Shown here: positions 22,073 to 34,494 of the stretch, piece by piece | How the letters are laid out: each line of letters starts with the position of its first letter | Numbering within the stretch: position 1 is the stretch's first letter | Assembly: GCA_021432635.1 (NCBI GenBank) | Contig: MU270080.1 | Span: forward strand, 62,001-126,000 | Direction: 5' to 3' | DNA: 64,000 nt | From: Thozetella sp. PMI_491 | Taxonomy: Eukaryota > Ascomycota > Sordariomycetes > Chaetosphaeriales > Chaetosphaeriaceae | Notes under the pieces: generated by a model | What the model was told of the DNA's origin: nothing | The model's database searches: none | The model's input: the letters and a program-made list of their open reading frames with translations, nothing else | Position numbers and translations under genes: made by a program

Positions 22073-23562
22073 TCAGTAGGGGAGAGGATCTAGCGACAAC
22101 CCCTCGACGGACAGCTTGAAAGAGTCGTTCCTATGCAATTGCCGGTCAGCATGGTCAGCGATGCACAGAGGTTAGGGCCGATTCCATACCTAGAATAGCT
22201 TCCGGCATTGTCCAAATCCAGCCTGCCCCTAATGCAGTCCTCGAGGTCAACATCGGCGTAGATGAGCCCTTCGTCGTCCTCCCATTGGGGCCCGGCGACG
22301 ACGTCCCCGAATGGGGAAACGATGGAGGATCCGCCACGCGAGATGAATCTTCCGCTTTTTGCCCGCTCCTTGCCTCGAACAGCTTTCTGGACCTCGTTGG
22401 TGGTGGTCGGCGACACAGCGTCTTCCGGTACTGCTTCCCGACCAGGAAGGACGATCTCGTTGCCGTCCGGGTCGAACACAGACCTACGCCTGCTCCTCGC
22501 CTGGGCCGGTGGCGAGGGCACGGGCGAGGGCAGGGCAATCTCGAACCCTTCCTTCGTAACGCACGAACTGCGCCGTTCCCGTTGCTGTTGGCTTTGATGG
22601 TCGTGGCCATTCGTGAAGGGGGCGGGTTCTTGCTCTCGGCTGCCGTCCCGAACGCACATGTTGGAGCTCACGACGTAGCAGCGGCCCTCGATAGCCACCG
22701 TTCGCATCAGTGACAGCCAGGCATCGCGGCCATCCGCCGTCGGGGCGAGATAGAGATTGATGTTCTGTGCATACAGCGACTGACGTAGCAGCGGCATGTA
22801 GTTCTCCCAGCAAATGGCTGCGGCGAGGTTCACGCGCACCCCGCGAATTACGGTGCTGACGGCTCGGAGGGTTGCAGGTGAGCCCTGGGCCCAGACTAGT
22901 CGTTCCGTGCCAGTCTATACCTCGAGGATTAGTATCTGCAGGCCGAAATTTCGGGGAGGCGGTGTTATAGTAGAGGCAGCGATGGTACTAGGGCTTCGCC
23001 ACCGGGGGAGTGTCCAAGTCTAGAAGGATAGGGGGTGGCTTACCGGCATCACTTTCCGACGCTTGCCAATGACACCCAGCTTGGGGCAGACGTAGACCAC
23101 CGAGCAGTACATGCTCCCACCTGCCTTCTCGATACATCCTGTCACGGTGAACACGCCGGTCTCCCGGGCGATCCTCTCGAGCTCCTCGCGCGTGCCGTCG
23201 CCTCGCTGACGAAGCCCTGACTTCTCATCCGCACGCTGCTGAGCTGTGAGGTCGGGCTCAAGCTCCCTCCGGACCCAAGCGTCACCTGCACCAGCGCCAT
23301 CGCCAACGGTATCACCTAGGTCGACAGCGCTCTGAAAGTAGCGCAGATACTCATCGCGGCCTTCGGCCGAGCGGTTACCGATGACACATCCGAAGGCAGT
23401 GCCGCGCGGATAGCCGCCGATAAACGCTTCCGGAAGGAGGAGTATATCGACCTTTTGGGCTGCCGCCCGCCGCGCCACAAGCTCCAGGAGAGCTAGTGTC
23501 TCAGCAGTGGAGGCCTGGGTGCTGGGAGAGGCAGCCCCGACGCGGATAGTGGTGGGAGCCAT
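22073..23562 (-). CDS. Nitrilase-family carbon-nitrogen hydrolase with a long low-complexity insert
   Basis: Exons 23562-23044, 22914-22190 and 22130-22073 join exactly to 433 residues. The Glu-Lys-Cys triad is visible: Glu45 in LLLPEAFIGGYPRG, Lys170 in RRKVMP|TGTERLVW across the first intron, and Cys208 in AAAICWENYMPL. The end NDSFKLSVEG is typical of fungal nitrilases. These enzymes hydrolyse nitriles to acids and ammonia; the substrate here is unknown. Between SSNMCVRDGS and SGRFISRGGSSIVSP lies an insert of roughly 85 residues rich in Gln, Arg, Pro and Ser (for example QSQQQRERRSS), absent from ordinary nitrilases of about 340 residues and predicted to be disordered. The frame is intact across it. 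The start is the ATG before APTTIRVGAAS; the frame extends upstream but lacks conservation. Confidence 0.85.
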
Positions 23563-24302
23563 GTCAGAGGAAGTGGGGGGGAGGGAGGCCTGGTCGCACA
23601 AAATTACCGGGACGTTTGCGTGAGGCTGGAATATGTCCGGGCCGGGGTGCCACACTAAGGATCACAGGCAGGGGAAGGCGGGCTGAGGCGAATGCGAGGT
23701 CCTCTGTGGTGCGCCTGTGTAAGAGCCTACCTGTTATTTGCTGACAGTCCACTGGCTGGCTCGGGTCGGAAGATGCTCGATTCGTACTGGACGGCTTGGG
23801 CGTGCTTGGCAGCTGCGGTCCCGCGGAGGACTTGGGAGCCGTGGGCAAGACCGGTAGATGGGCAAATAGTCAAGCAGAAGCTGCAACGATGGCAATCCCA
23901 CAGGGTGGCGCGCAGTGTAGGATTCTATGGCGGTTGTCGGCGACGACGGCCTTTGGGGGCTATTTGCCGCAGGTTTGCTGTGCTGTCCACCCACACCAAA
24001 ACTTTGTCAGGTGGTTTGACGAGGCGGGGTTCTGATGGGACGTGGCTACGTCAGGGTCGATGACATGCTCGCCGGGTGGAGTCCACACCGGGTCGCACGT
24101 CGAAAGCTTCTTTTGGCGGTTGGCGGCAGCTTGGCGGTTACCCACCAGCGAGGAAGGCGCCATCCAATCGTAAGCCTCGGTGCGTATTACCTGCCGAGTG
24201 CAGTTGGCGGCAGTGGAGCCGAACTACGGAAAGTGGCGGCGAACTCGACTGCCTGTCGAGCACTGTGAAACGAGCTCGTGCAGTCACTTTCTAGCTTCTA
24301 GG

Positions 24303-24318
24303 CGCCTAGGCCTAGGCG
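24303..24318. repeat. Perfect 16-base palindrome
   Basis: CGCCTAGGCCTAGGCG is its own reverse complement and overlaps another 12-base palindrome, CTAGGCGCCTAG (24298-24309). No gene lies nearby, so a role as a factor-binding site is only speculative. Confidence 0.7.
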
Positions 24319-24635
24319 TGCAGACTAGTAGTACCGAGCTGTGTCACTCCGGTGAAGGACACGTTTCAATGGCCAATCATTTGCAGGGGCTCGTATTTGG
24401 TTATTGTTCCAATTGTACTTTATAAAAAAATTGGGGACGAAATAAGTCAGGTACCTATGAAGAAGTTGCCTGCCCAAGTGCGTGGAACTTGAGCCAAAAG
24501 TGGGGGGGGGGGCCAACCACGCGGGATAACGTGGGACGATTTGTCTAGGCGCATCATATGCTATAACGTTAGCAGCCGGCCTGTGCCACCGTGGGCTGCC
24601 TGCCGTACGTTGCGTACGATGCCCGGGCGGGCTCG

Positions 24636-24671
24636 CTGGCTTTCTGGCTTCTAGCTTCTGGCTTCTGGCTT
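24636..24671. repeat. Imperfect CTGGCTT microsatellite
   Basis: About five units of CTGGCTT/CTAGCTT stand in tandem in the gene-poor region. Confidence 0.7.
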
Positions 24672-27600
24672 GGGTGACGTACGTAGAAAATCCCGGGGCA
24701 GCAAGCCCACTCGCTTATCCTACCTACTCGAGTAAGCCACCTCTGGCTACTGTAGGGGCCCTGCACCAGGGCCGGGGGCCACCAATGCCACGGTGACGGG
24801 CTGCATGAGGGCCCGAGGCTGGCCTATGGGCAGGCCGCCGCGCTCCCTCGGCTGGGGCCGCCTTGACCGTATTTCTGCTGTGCAAATCTTCAGCGACCAA
24901 TGCTGCTGGCGGATAAAGATAGCCTTCCGGTTATCTAATACCCCGGATTTGGCAGTCGCATAGTGCACCATCTTTGTCAGCGCCCTTCTGTTGCGGTCTG
25001 TGGCGCCCTTGCCCGATTCGGGCATAAGGGTGCATTTTACAAACACTGCTTGCTCATCCTCGACGTGTCGCAAGCCCTTTCTTTGGCGGGATAACGAGTT
25101 GGCTCTGGCGCTTCCCCTCGCTATCCGCACATACCTTCACGCGCTACCACCGACCTGTTTTTGCCAGCGCAGGCCTCTCGCAGCAAGGGCGGGGGGGCCG
25201 ACGGGGCCGGTTCTGGTTCCGCACGGAAGAGAACCTGTTCCACAACCCCAAGTCGCACCCACCCCCGGCACCGCAAATTAATACGTCAGGCGACTCAAGT
25301 TCCGCGTCTCTGCAAAGTCTCCGGGATTCTTAGCGTCTTGCAGGGCCGTCAGGTAGCCAAGGCCTAGACCACACCCCCCTGTTCTGTGTAACGCGGCTGC
25401 TGGGTACTCAACCGTGCTACGTTGCCGCTGGCTCCTCACTCCTTTCTGACAGCCCATGCTCCCCAGGCGTCGCCCAGAAGAAGCGTATTCTAGAAAGCTT
25501 TGCCACCTACGATGTGGGGGTTCTCGTACCCAGTATGGAATCCCGTTGTCCGACTAGGAGCCGCCAAGTCTCACAGCGCCTATGAGCCAGTCGTGGCCTG
25601 CTCCTAGCCCTGCTATGTGATTACTCTCATGTCCCCCTCAGGTCAGGCACGAACGATTTCGGCATGACACCTCAGAGCGGAGCTCAAGGCCAGCGTGAGA
25701 TCTGAGAGCACTCCGCATCTCCGCATGTGTGGTTCTTTCCCCTACTACTCTTGGTTGCCTCCTTCCCCTTATCGTCTTAGGGCCAGGGCCACAGTTTCGC
25801 CATCGGCCGAGCCTTGGATAACGAGTATGACGTCTAGGCGCAAGGTGTGCTTCCTCCAAGAGTACGAGCCGCCGGTTCGCGTCACCTCGTCGCCGAAAAT
25901 GCTAGCTCGACAGACACCTTGGAGAGGACTCCAACGACACTGCCCTGGGATAGATAGCGGTGATCGCGGGGATCTATCGAGTGATTGCAGCCGAGGAACG
26001 AGGTTTGTGCCAGCGACATGGCGCATATTAATAAACTCCGCTTGGTCATCACCTTATAAGGACGACAGCCTGCATGCTGTCGGCAGCTTAGGGCAACCTG
26101 CATCTGCAGGCGGGTAGGCCTGGAGAGCGCCGCCCCCTTCCTCAGCCACAGATTGCCTCGGCGAGAGGCTTCATCCGATGCAAGAGAACGGATAGCGGTT
26201 AGGGCGACGGCCCAGCCACGGGGTTATATGAAACGGCCCTTATTGCTCAATCTCTCGCATTTTGATCTGCAAGCCGTGATAGGCAGTCACACGGCACGAC
26301 GGGAGGGTGGCGTTTAAGGGGATGTGCGTTTGGGCCGTCGGTTTAGGGCGTCGGATGGGGGCCCGGCAGTGTGCTCGCACTTGCGACCGGTCTTCCTGAG
26401 CTGCTGGCGGTTACGCGCCCCTGACTTCGTGTGGTTCGTCCCCGCGAAATAGACAGGCGGCTTCGCACTCGGGGTACTCGGGGCACCCAGCTTGCATAGA
26501 CTATCTCAGCCTTGTAGGGCGTGAGGAGACATTCGACCTCTAACAAGCCAGAAGAGCTCCAATGCTAGTTTTGGAGTGCTCAGGCATGCTGGCTTGCTGA
26601 AGGAGTTGGCCCACATCCCCAAGATGAGATGCTTCCCGGCTACCTCAAGGAAGCCTCGGGTGTGAGCGTAACGCATCCGAGCTGCACTTGGCATGGAGTT
26701 CTAGTAGATTGGATCTCGCTCGGGTCGCTAGGCCTCCGCCGCGTCCTGGATCTCCGGGAACCTATCCTGGCGGCTACGGCTGCGGCGGTGATCCCGGATT
26801 CCTTTGGCTTTGGACCATGGCTACAGCATCGGACTTGTTCGGTACTTCGGCAGGCTAGATGCCACCAGCCCCGGTAGAGGCGGGCCACGCTGCCCCCAGT
26901 AAGGCTGAGATGGTGTGGTACCCGGGCCTGGGGAAACCCCCAAACGCTGGCAAGGGGCCCGGGAGGCCGCTGCAGTAGGCCGATGAAGTCGTGCAGTTTT
27001 CGCGCGGGTCTCGCAACGGGCGACAAGTGCCTTGAGGCCGCCCTAAAACCACGTCGTGGTGCAGGAGCTGCAGCAGCAGAGAACAGCCATCCCGCAGCGC
27101 TGGCGCCCTGCAGGTCGATAGGTGTGTGTAGTGAACTGCATGGCAGTGGGCCTATGCATAGGGAATGGGTGGAGGGGATGACGGTAGGGGGATCCTCGGC
27201 AGGCAGTAGTGGGTGGACCGACAGGGTGGGCGACCCGAGCACTTGAGCGTTTGTTTGGAGCCTCGGGACCTTCTAGTCGAACGCGGAATCACCGAGTGCT
27301 GCACTAGGCTTGGCGCCATTGCGCCCTGTAGGGGGGTACGTTTGTGGGTCGCCGGTTCCATGGCTGACCAGGGGGGGCCGGCCACCCTCACCCCCCCAGC
27401 AAGACCCAAGGCCCCAAATCACACACCACGATTGGCAAATGGCCTAAATAGCCGGACCCTGGCAGCACATTCAGCTGAAGCTTATAACGCCCATAGCGCT
27501 CGCCCCCCGTGCTTCCAGAGACACTATCCGCAAGGGGCTCAACCTACAAAGGACGATATATCAAGTCAAGCCACACTTAAATGCCACACGGCCTGCCTCA

Positions 27601-27857
27601 TCGGCTGCAAGGCTTCCTTCCCTATACGCTTGCCTATAACGGTACCGATTTGTCGGTGAGAGGTTCTCTGCTCGACAGATACTTAAAACTATCGACGCCC
27701 ACCCCCCTTCGCCTCTGGAGCCATTCCCGCCTCCCTATCTTCCCGTCAGAGTTTTCGATAAATTTTCGATACAGCGGCCTCAAAGGACGTGCTATCACAC
27801 CCACTGTAACAGACTCGGGCTTGATACCACTGCAGCTTCTCGGTGGACAGGCTCACG

Positions 27858-29962
27858 ATGGAGTCATCGAGGCACAAGCGGCCGGCCTGCGCTCGCTGCA
27901 GGCACATGAAGGTACACCGAAGCCCACTGGCTTTCTGTAGAAAGGCGCCTCGCCTTGCTGACCCTTCTACTAGCTGAAATGTGACGCTGGAGAACGTTTC
28001 CCTGCCGGGTGCTCGCGTTGCACCAAGGCGAAGAAGACGTGCTCGATCGAGCCGGGGTACAAGACCCCATCCAAGGACGAGTATGCCCTCAACTCCTTGA
28101 CCCTGCGCGACACGCGGCCTGCGCTAACCACCAGTGTCGTAGCCGCCTAGAAGAGCTCGAGAGAGAGCTCCAGACGCTCCGTGCCGACATGGCTAGGCAG
28201 AGGAGTCGATCTCCGAGGGTCCACGGGAGCGGCGGCGGCTCGCCGAACAGCCGCGAAGGGTCCTTCGACGGCGGCAGCTCCGGTCCAACTGCCATGGATA
28301 TGCCGGTCCAGATTCCCCTGATCGAGCCACGGCAACTTGAAGGCTATGAGATCACGCCGATGGAGTTCGACGAGTTGTTAGACACGTAAGTTGGAGCACA
28401 CCGCCGGCGCTTGGGGGCGTCTCGGATACTTCGGCCGGCGTTAACCATCGACTCTAGCTTCTTCTCCGTCATGCACCCGGCATTCCCTTTCCTCCCAGAC
28501 AAGGCCTACATAGTCCGGGAAAGCGTGAAGTCGCCCCTTCTCTTCTGGAGCATTGTAGCTGCCACTTCTAAGGCCTCTCCGCCGCACGCGCACCTTTACC
28601 GCCAGCTGCTGAACCCGATCCGCCGGATGGTCATGGCTGCAGCGTACGACACCGAAAACATATTGCAGCAAATACAGGCCCTTCTAATTCTCTGCATCTG
28701 GCCGCTGCCCTACGGCGCCACCATTGACGACCCTGCCTGGATGTACTGCGGCATCATCACGCACAAGGCGCTCCGGATCGGCCTGCACAGGCTTCATACT
28801 AAGCATGAGTTTGAACACACCTACCGGCCGAGAGCAGCTAGGGACAGAGAGCTGGAACGGGTCAGGAGAAACACTTGGGCGGCTTGCTTCATCGTTAATC
28901 ATCTGTAGGGCGCTCCATCCCCAGGCCAGCTCAGGCATGGCAGTGGCTAACCTTTTTCACAGCGTCAGCCAGCAGCACGGTGTCCCATCGACCATGCGAA
29001 TGGACCAAGTTCTCCTCAGATTTAGTGCCGAAACCAGTGATGCGTACAACCCAGTCCTCCGTTGCATCCTGCAGATCATGCAGCGAGACCACGCCTTCTC
29101 GCTGATCCTGGGCCACAACGAGACCACGTCGGACGGCTTGCTCGCCGACCCCCTCGCGATCATCCAGGCATACGAGTCGGATCTCAACACCCTCGAGGCG
29201 CAGTTCCAGCACACCTGGACGCCATCGATCGAAGCGACGTTTCTAGGCTCGAAGCTCCGCCTCTACACCTACGCACTCATGCGGACGAGCGACCGCGACA
29301 GCAGCGAGGGGATACGCTTCCGAGCAGCGGCTGGACCCGCGGCGACGGACACGTCGGTCTACTTGGCGCGGGCGTACTCGGCCGCGATGCGCATCGTGGA
29401 GATCTCGGCGTACGACACGACGGAGCAGAACATGACCATGTGCAACTGGGCGACCTGGACGTCGTTCGACCTGCACCACCTCGTCTACGCGACTTTCTTC
29501 CTCCTCGAGATCACGCGGAACTGGGGTATGAGCTCGGACAACGTGGCGACCAACAACGCGATCCGCCAGGCGTGGGCCACCTTCAAGGGCTGCGTGGTGG
29601 CCGAGAACGACCTCTTCACGCGCGTGTGCGACATCATCGAGTACGCCACCCACGGCCGCCTGCAGCAGTCGGCCGTCGACTCGCCCGACGCCATGCCGCA
29701 GTTCCTCGTCAAGTCGCGCATGGGCGCCAACCTGATCATGGATCTAGTATTCCGGTCGAGATCGCGGTTCGACGAGGGGCAGAAGGTCTACCAAGACACA
29801 ATCTCGGAGGTGGGCGTCCCCATCCTACACTCAACCCCGAGCAGCGGCGTCAGCGTCGACACAGGGATTGCCGAGTTCCCCGCGCTGGCGATACCGCCCC
29901 TGGACGCGAAGTACTTTTGGGCAGATATGGGCGAGATGGGCCAACCGATTCAGTACAACTAG
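27858..29962 (+). CDS. Zn2Cys6 transcription factor with fungal middle homology domain
   Basis: Exons 27858-27911, 27974-28080, 28143-28385, 28458-28904 and 28963-29962 total exactly 617 codons. The cluster is C-A-R-C-R-H-M-K|L-K-C, then C-S-R-C-T-K-A-K-K-T-C, interrupted by the first intron at a position common in this class. A coiled coil (RLEELERELQTLRADM) follows for dimerisation, then a Ser/Gly linker and the homology domain (FFSVMHPAFPFLPD, SPLLFWSIVAATS, LLILCIWPLP, RRNTWAACFIVNHL). The helical C-terminal domain continues to FWADMGEMGQPIQYN. The general layout is like that of Leu3/War1-type regulators. It lies 526 bases upstream of, and parallel to, the AtuA/DUF4387 gene, so it plausibly controls that gene; this is inferred from position only. 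Confidence 0.9.
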
Positions 29963-30488
29963 TCTGTCCCCTTGAGGCCCGGGGGTGGGAGCCGCACGGT
30001 CTGTGGCTGCTGTCGGCGGCCCCTGGCCTCACTAATCCCTACGGTGCTACGTTGAGCAGCGAGGGACTTGTCCCGAACGCACCAATCGCATGCATGCCAT
30101 TTTAGCACTTACTCCGTACCGGCCCTGCGGTCCCATCCCTCGTACGATCCAGCGAGTCACATTCGTCCAGCTTTCAGTGGGTCGCCGAACTTTTCGGCAT
30201 CGGGCCGGGCGGTGCCCCAGGATGCTCGCCGTGGGGTGTCAAGAGCGCTGATAGGTCGGCTACCGACAGGCAGGATACCTCACTAACACGAATCCGGGGG
30301 AATAAGAATAAGAATGGAAGGCGGGAATCGCAACGATTCGCGACGGGCCGGCCGCGGAGGGAGGTAGATGTGCTGCGTGCCGGGCCCCTCTCTATTTTGC
30401 TCGCCTTCTCCGTCCTGACCCCCCTGATCCGCCCGCCCCCGGCTGCCTCACCACCGAACTCCGAACCCCTAGGGCCCTCACAGGCAAG
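29963..30488. other. Promoter region of the AtuA/DUF4387 gene
   Basis: Spacer of 526 bases between the regulator's stop and the next start. Sequence before the start is pyrimidine-rich (30380-30470). No clear CGG-N-CCG operator pair stands out above the GC-rich background. Confidence 0.5.
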
Positions 30489-32391
30489 ATGGCGGCCCGG
30501 GAGCTCAAGATCTTGACTCCCGTGAGCATGCTGGGGCACGGCTTCAGCGAGCCTCTGTTTTGGCAGGCCGTCGGCGAGGGCGTCGACGCCGTCATTGTCG
30601 ACAGCGGCTCCATCGATAGCGGGCCCTCCAAGCTCGCCCTGGGGACCCTCACTGTGGACCGGCTGGCTTATGAGCGAGATTTGGGCATCCTCGTGGCCGC
30701 CTGTCACTCCCACGAGGTCCCCCTCCTGATAGGTGGGTCGGTGTCCAAGCCGCTTCCGGACCCGGTCGCGTTGCCTGGCTGTGGTAGAAGGAATGCTGAC
30801 GCGCCCCTGACGAACAGGCTCGGTAGGCGGTGATGGAGTAAACGCCCGGCTGGAAATGTTTCTGGATATTATTGCACACATTATCAGCTCCAAGGGCTAT
30901 CGGAGCATGAAGGTTCTAACAATTCCCGCCGAGATCGACAAGGCTACCGTTCTATCCCACCTCGAAGCCGGCACGCTGGTCCCCGCGTCACCAGTCGGAC
31001 CGGCACTGGAGCATGCCCATGTGGCGGATGTCCCCCGCATCGTCGCCCAGATGGGCCACGAGCCATGGCTACGGGCGATGCAGGACCATCCGGACTTTGA
31101 CATAATCTTGGCCGGGCGGTCCTACGACCCCGCGCCTTATGCAGCCTTCTGCGTGTGGAAAGGCCTGGAAGACCTGGGGCTTGCCTACCATATGGGCAAA
31201 ATCATGGAGTCCGGCGCGCAGTGTGCGGAGCCCAAGGCACGGGAGCTCCTGGCGTTGGTTAGGAACGACAGCTTCGACATCATACCGCTGGATCCCAAAG
31301 TCCGGTGCACCAAGCACTCGGTGGCGGCACATGCTCTTTATGAGAACCGCCGGCCGGATGTGCTACCGGGGCCTGGTGGCATCTTGGACCTGAGCCAGTC
31401 GACTTACGAAGAGCTTCCCGATGGGAGGACGGTCCGTGTTCGCGGTGGCCAGTTCGTTCCATCCCCACCGGGGGAATACCGGATCAAGCTCGAGGGGGCC
31501 CGCGTGTTTGGCTTCCAGACCGTGTTTATGGGAGGCGTCCGAGACCCCGTTCTAATACCCCAGCTAGACGCCTTTTTGGCCCGTGGGATCGCTACCCTGG
31601 AGAAGATGGTGCCGTTCCCCCACGAAATCCGCCCGATAGTGTACGGCCGCGACGGCGTGATGGGTCCATTAGAGCCAGACAAGTACTCAGCTCCAAAGGA
31701 GGTCTGCATCATGGGTCTAGTGCGAGCGGGCACGCAGGAGCAGGCTGCTTATGTAGCGGGCCTGGCGCGCGTGTACCTCCTGCATGCTCCATTTCAAGGA
31801 CAGACAGCAGTGGGCGGGAACTTAGCGATTCCGTTCATGCCGTTCGATATCCCCATGGGGCCCCTGACAGAGTTCTGTATCTACCACCTCATGCCCATCC
31901 CCGACCCCGTTTCGCCGTTTCCAGTTACGTTCCACACTCTCGAGGGACCGGACATGGCCCCCCTCCGCCGGCCAGTGCAATCCTCCGATCGGGGCTCTTC
32001 AATCCCTACTCTGGCCCTGGCGGCCCCCGAGAGCCCCCGGCAGCTGGTCGACCTGATGCCGGCTCCCAAGCCGGGCCATGCCTATCTGACGAATCTGGCG
32101 CGTGTCATCCGCAGCAGGAACGCCGGGCCGTACGAGCTCACCTTCGATGTGATCTTTGGAAACGAGGGAACCTACACGGCGGTGCGAGCGACGGGGGCGC
32201 TGAACCTCGATGCGATTAAGCGGCTATACGGCGTCAGCGACTCGGACGTATTGGCGTGCATGTGGTGGCCGCCGGCGTGGGCGTTCAAGGCTACCATCCG
32301 ACGGCCAAGGCCGAGCGCCGCATTCGGAGAGACGGACATGTACGGGACGGGGCAGTATGTGCCGCTGATGTACTTGGAGGTTCCGGTATGA
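30489..32391 (+). CDS. AtuA (DUF1446) plus DUF4387 two-domain protein
   Basis: Two exons (30489-30732, 30818-32391) join in phase to 605 residues. The first 440 or so residues form the AtuA-like domain: TPVSMLGHGFSEP, VDAVIVDSGSIDSGP, SVGGDGVNARLEMFLD, HVADVPRIVAQMGHEPW, DFDIILAGRSYDPAPY, YHMGKIMESGAQCAEPK, RPDVLPGPGGILDL. The C-terminal 110 residues (LTNLARVIRSRNAGPYELTFDVIFG) match DUF4387. In bacteria AtuA belongs to an operon for growth on citronellol and geraniol; the fused DUF4387 form is common in fungi and bacteria, but its reaction is not known to me. Neither signal peptide nor membrane segment is visible, so it is probably cytosolic. It is complete, in contrast to the truncated AtuA relative at 11132-12356. 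Confidence 0.88.
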
Positions 32392-32910
32392 GACACGATC
32401 TAGACGCCTAGACAAAAAGAACAAGCATAGTGCTGGAAAGACCGAGAGGGAAGAAAATGCGAGGAAAACACGCATGGTGGATATAGGCGCAAGGGCTGAT
32501 ACGAACGCATGAAACGCAGCGAACTGGCATTTTGCAATGGGCTTGAGAGACGGGGGGGCTTCTATGGTTAATTATTTAAGCTATCTTGCATATCCTAGCG
32601 AAGTCACTGGCATGGCCTTCTTGTTACACATTGCGTCTTCTAAAAGCTCCTTCGCCTCCTTGTGTGTGTAGATCGTAGCATTGTGGGTCACGTAAAGCTC
32701 ATGCCCAAGACGTGTGCATATATAGAAAGCAAAACAGGTCAGAAGGTTCCTTCCCAACAAGTCACTACGTGCATACAAGCCATCTGCTCTTTCCAACGCA
32801 CTTTTAATTTTGTGTTCGAGATGCCTACCGGACCCTACATGAACGAACGGATATACAATGCCGTGCTCTTCAATCCCAGTTCCCTTCATACCCCAAAGTT
32901 CCTACCCGCT
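32392..32910. other. Convergent 3' flanks
   Basis: The AtuA/DUF4387 and ARO2 genes end towards each other. A minus-strand frame at 32581-32889 has no domain and probably belongs to the ARO2 3' untranslated region. Confidence 0.55.
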
Positions 32911-34329
32911 CTATTTTTGCCCCGTGACCAGCTCTGTTACTCCGTTTCCGACCGGCTTCTCCGAGTTCAGTGTCTGGCGTAGCGGCGGCAGCAAGCTCTT
33001 GGCTGTATGGCGCGCCTGCTGCGCCAGAGTGGCATCCATGATCACTAGCGCCGCCATGGCCTCGACGATGGGCACCGCTCGGGGGACCACGCACGGGTCG
33101 TGCCTACCCTTGGCGGCAAGGACGCCTTCCGACGAGCCGTCATAGGTCGCCGTCGTCTGCGCCTGCGAGATGGTCGCGGGCGGCTTGAAGGCGACGCGGA
33201 AGTAGATGGGGGCGCCATTGCTGATGCCTCCCTGGATGCCGCCGCTGAAGTTGGTCTTGGTCGTGAGCCTGGGGCGGGCGTGGCCGGCACGGGCGGCACC
33301 GCTCTCCGCCACGCCGGCCGGCACGTCATCGGTCGCCGCGACGAACGGGTCGTTATGCGTGCTACCGGGGATTTCCGCGCCGCTGAAGCCCGAGCCGATC
33401 TCGAATCCTTTGGTCGCGGGAATGCTCAGCATGGCATGGGCCAACAACGCCTCAAGCTTGTCGAAGCAGGGCTCGCCCAGACCGCTCGGCACGTTGCGGA
33501 TGACGCAGGTGACGGTACCGCCGATGCTGTCATGCCTATCCCTGAACTCGGCGATGAGATCCTCCATGCGCTTCGAGGCGTCCTCGTCGGGACACCGGAC
33601 GGGGAGAAACTTGTCGACGGTCGGGCGGTCAACAGTGTTGACGAGGTTGAGGAAGGCCGGGTTGGTCGCGGGCGTAGGGTGCTCGGCGGTGGGAGGGAAC
33701 ATGTGGACGTTGCCGACCGATGTGACAAAGGCTGTGATCTCAACGCCGTAGGCCAGCTTTAGGTACTTCTCGGCAATGGCGCCGGCCGCTACTCGCCCAA
33801 TGGTCTCGCGCGCGCTGCTCCGGCCGCCGCCGCTGCTCGCCTTTACGCCGTACTTCTCGAGGTAAGTCCAGTCGGCATGGCTGGGGCGCGGGTACAGGTC
33901 GATGGTCTTGTCACCGTAGTCTAGGTGACGAGGTCAGCATCATGCATTGTATATGCGCTGGGTCGGCGTAGAAGAGGGGCAGGCGCGCGAACCCTTTGGT
34001 CTTTGGTCCTCGTTCATTACAACCATGCCGATGGGCGTGCCAAGGGTCACTCCGAACTCTGTTCCAGACTGGATCATGACCCTGTCCTTCTCGTTTCGCG
34101 GCGTGGTGATGCTCGACTGGCCGGGGCGGCGGCGAGTCATCTGGGGCTGGATGTCGGCTTCGGTGAGCTCCATGCCCGGAGGGCACCCGTCGACGATGCA
34201 GCCGACGGAGCGGCAGTGCGACTCTCCATAGCTATGAGAGCGGCCATGTCAGCGCAGCCTGAGACGGACCGGGGTGGAGAGCAGCCGGACTCACGTGGTG
34301 ACTCGGAAGTACTCGCCAAAGGTCGACAT
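32911..34329 (-). CDS. aro2: Chorismate synthase
   Basis: Three exons (34329-34295, 34231-33993, 33920-32911) sum to 428 codons. It converts 5-enolpyruvylshikimate-3-phosphate to chorismate, the last step of the shikimate pathway. Family signatures are [22 protein letters not shown] at the N-terminus, [36 protein letters not shown], and the C-terminal [23 protein letters not shown] with its GGxQGGISNG flavin-binding motif. Fungal enzymes are bifunctional, carrying their own NADPH-dependent flavin reductase activity. The second intron uses an unusual GTTCGC donor, but the phase fits (PK|DYGDK). A TGACTCT word stands 166 bases before the start and a perfect TGACTCA further upstream, consistent with cross-pathway (CPC1/Gcn4) amino acid control. 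Confidence 0.95.
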
Positions 34330-34494
34330 GGTGGAGGCGGGGGGGAGGGGCGGTCGGGCTAGGCCAATTAGGCGCAAGAGTATTCGGACTGGGTCGGGGA
34401 GGGCACGGTTGGTCGCAACAACAGTGCTCTGGTCGAGATGTAGCTGTCTTGGGGCACTGGTGACTGACCAACTCGGCGTGGAAATGTATGGCGG

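Larger units (their letters stand above)
23563..27857. other. Gene-poor GC-rich region
   Basis: About 4.3 kb in which I recognise no gene, RNA or transposon. Frames of 60-200 codons are open on both strands but lack domains and have improbable composition. Small landmarks are TTGGCGG words around 24110-24145 and 24202, a 16-base perfect palindrome (24303-24318) and a CTTCTGG microsatellite (24636-24671). A minus-strand frame at 25769-26026 looks slightly more protein-like (EVTRTGGSYSWRKHTLRLDV) but cannot be assigned. Confidence 0.45.

Noticed and set aside
26640-27242. 200-codon minus-strand frame in the GC-rich block
   Set aside because: Its composition (Pro, Ser, Arg, Ala, Leu) is what GC-rich noncoding DNA gives, and it lacks any domain or splice context.
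29062-30105. 347-codon plus-strand frame overlapping the regulator
   Set aside because: It is a shadow of the last regulator exon in another frame, with Arg/Pro/His-rich composition.
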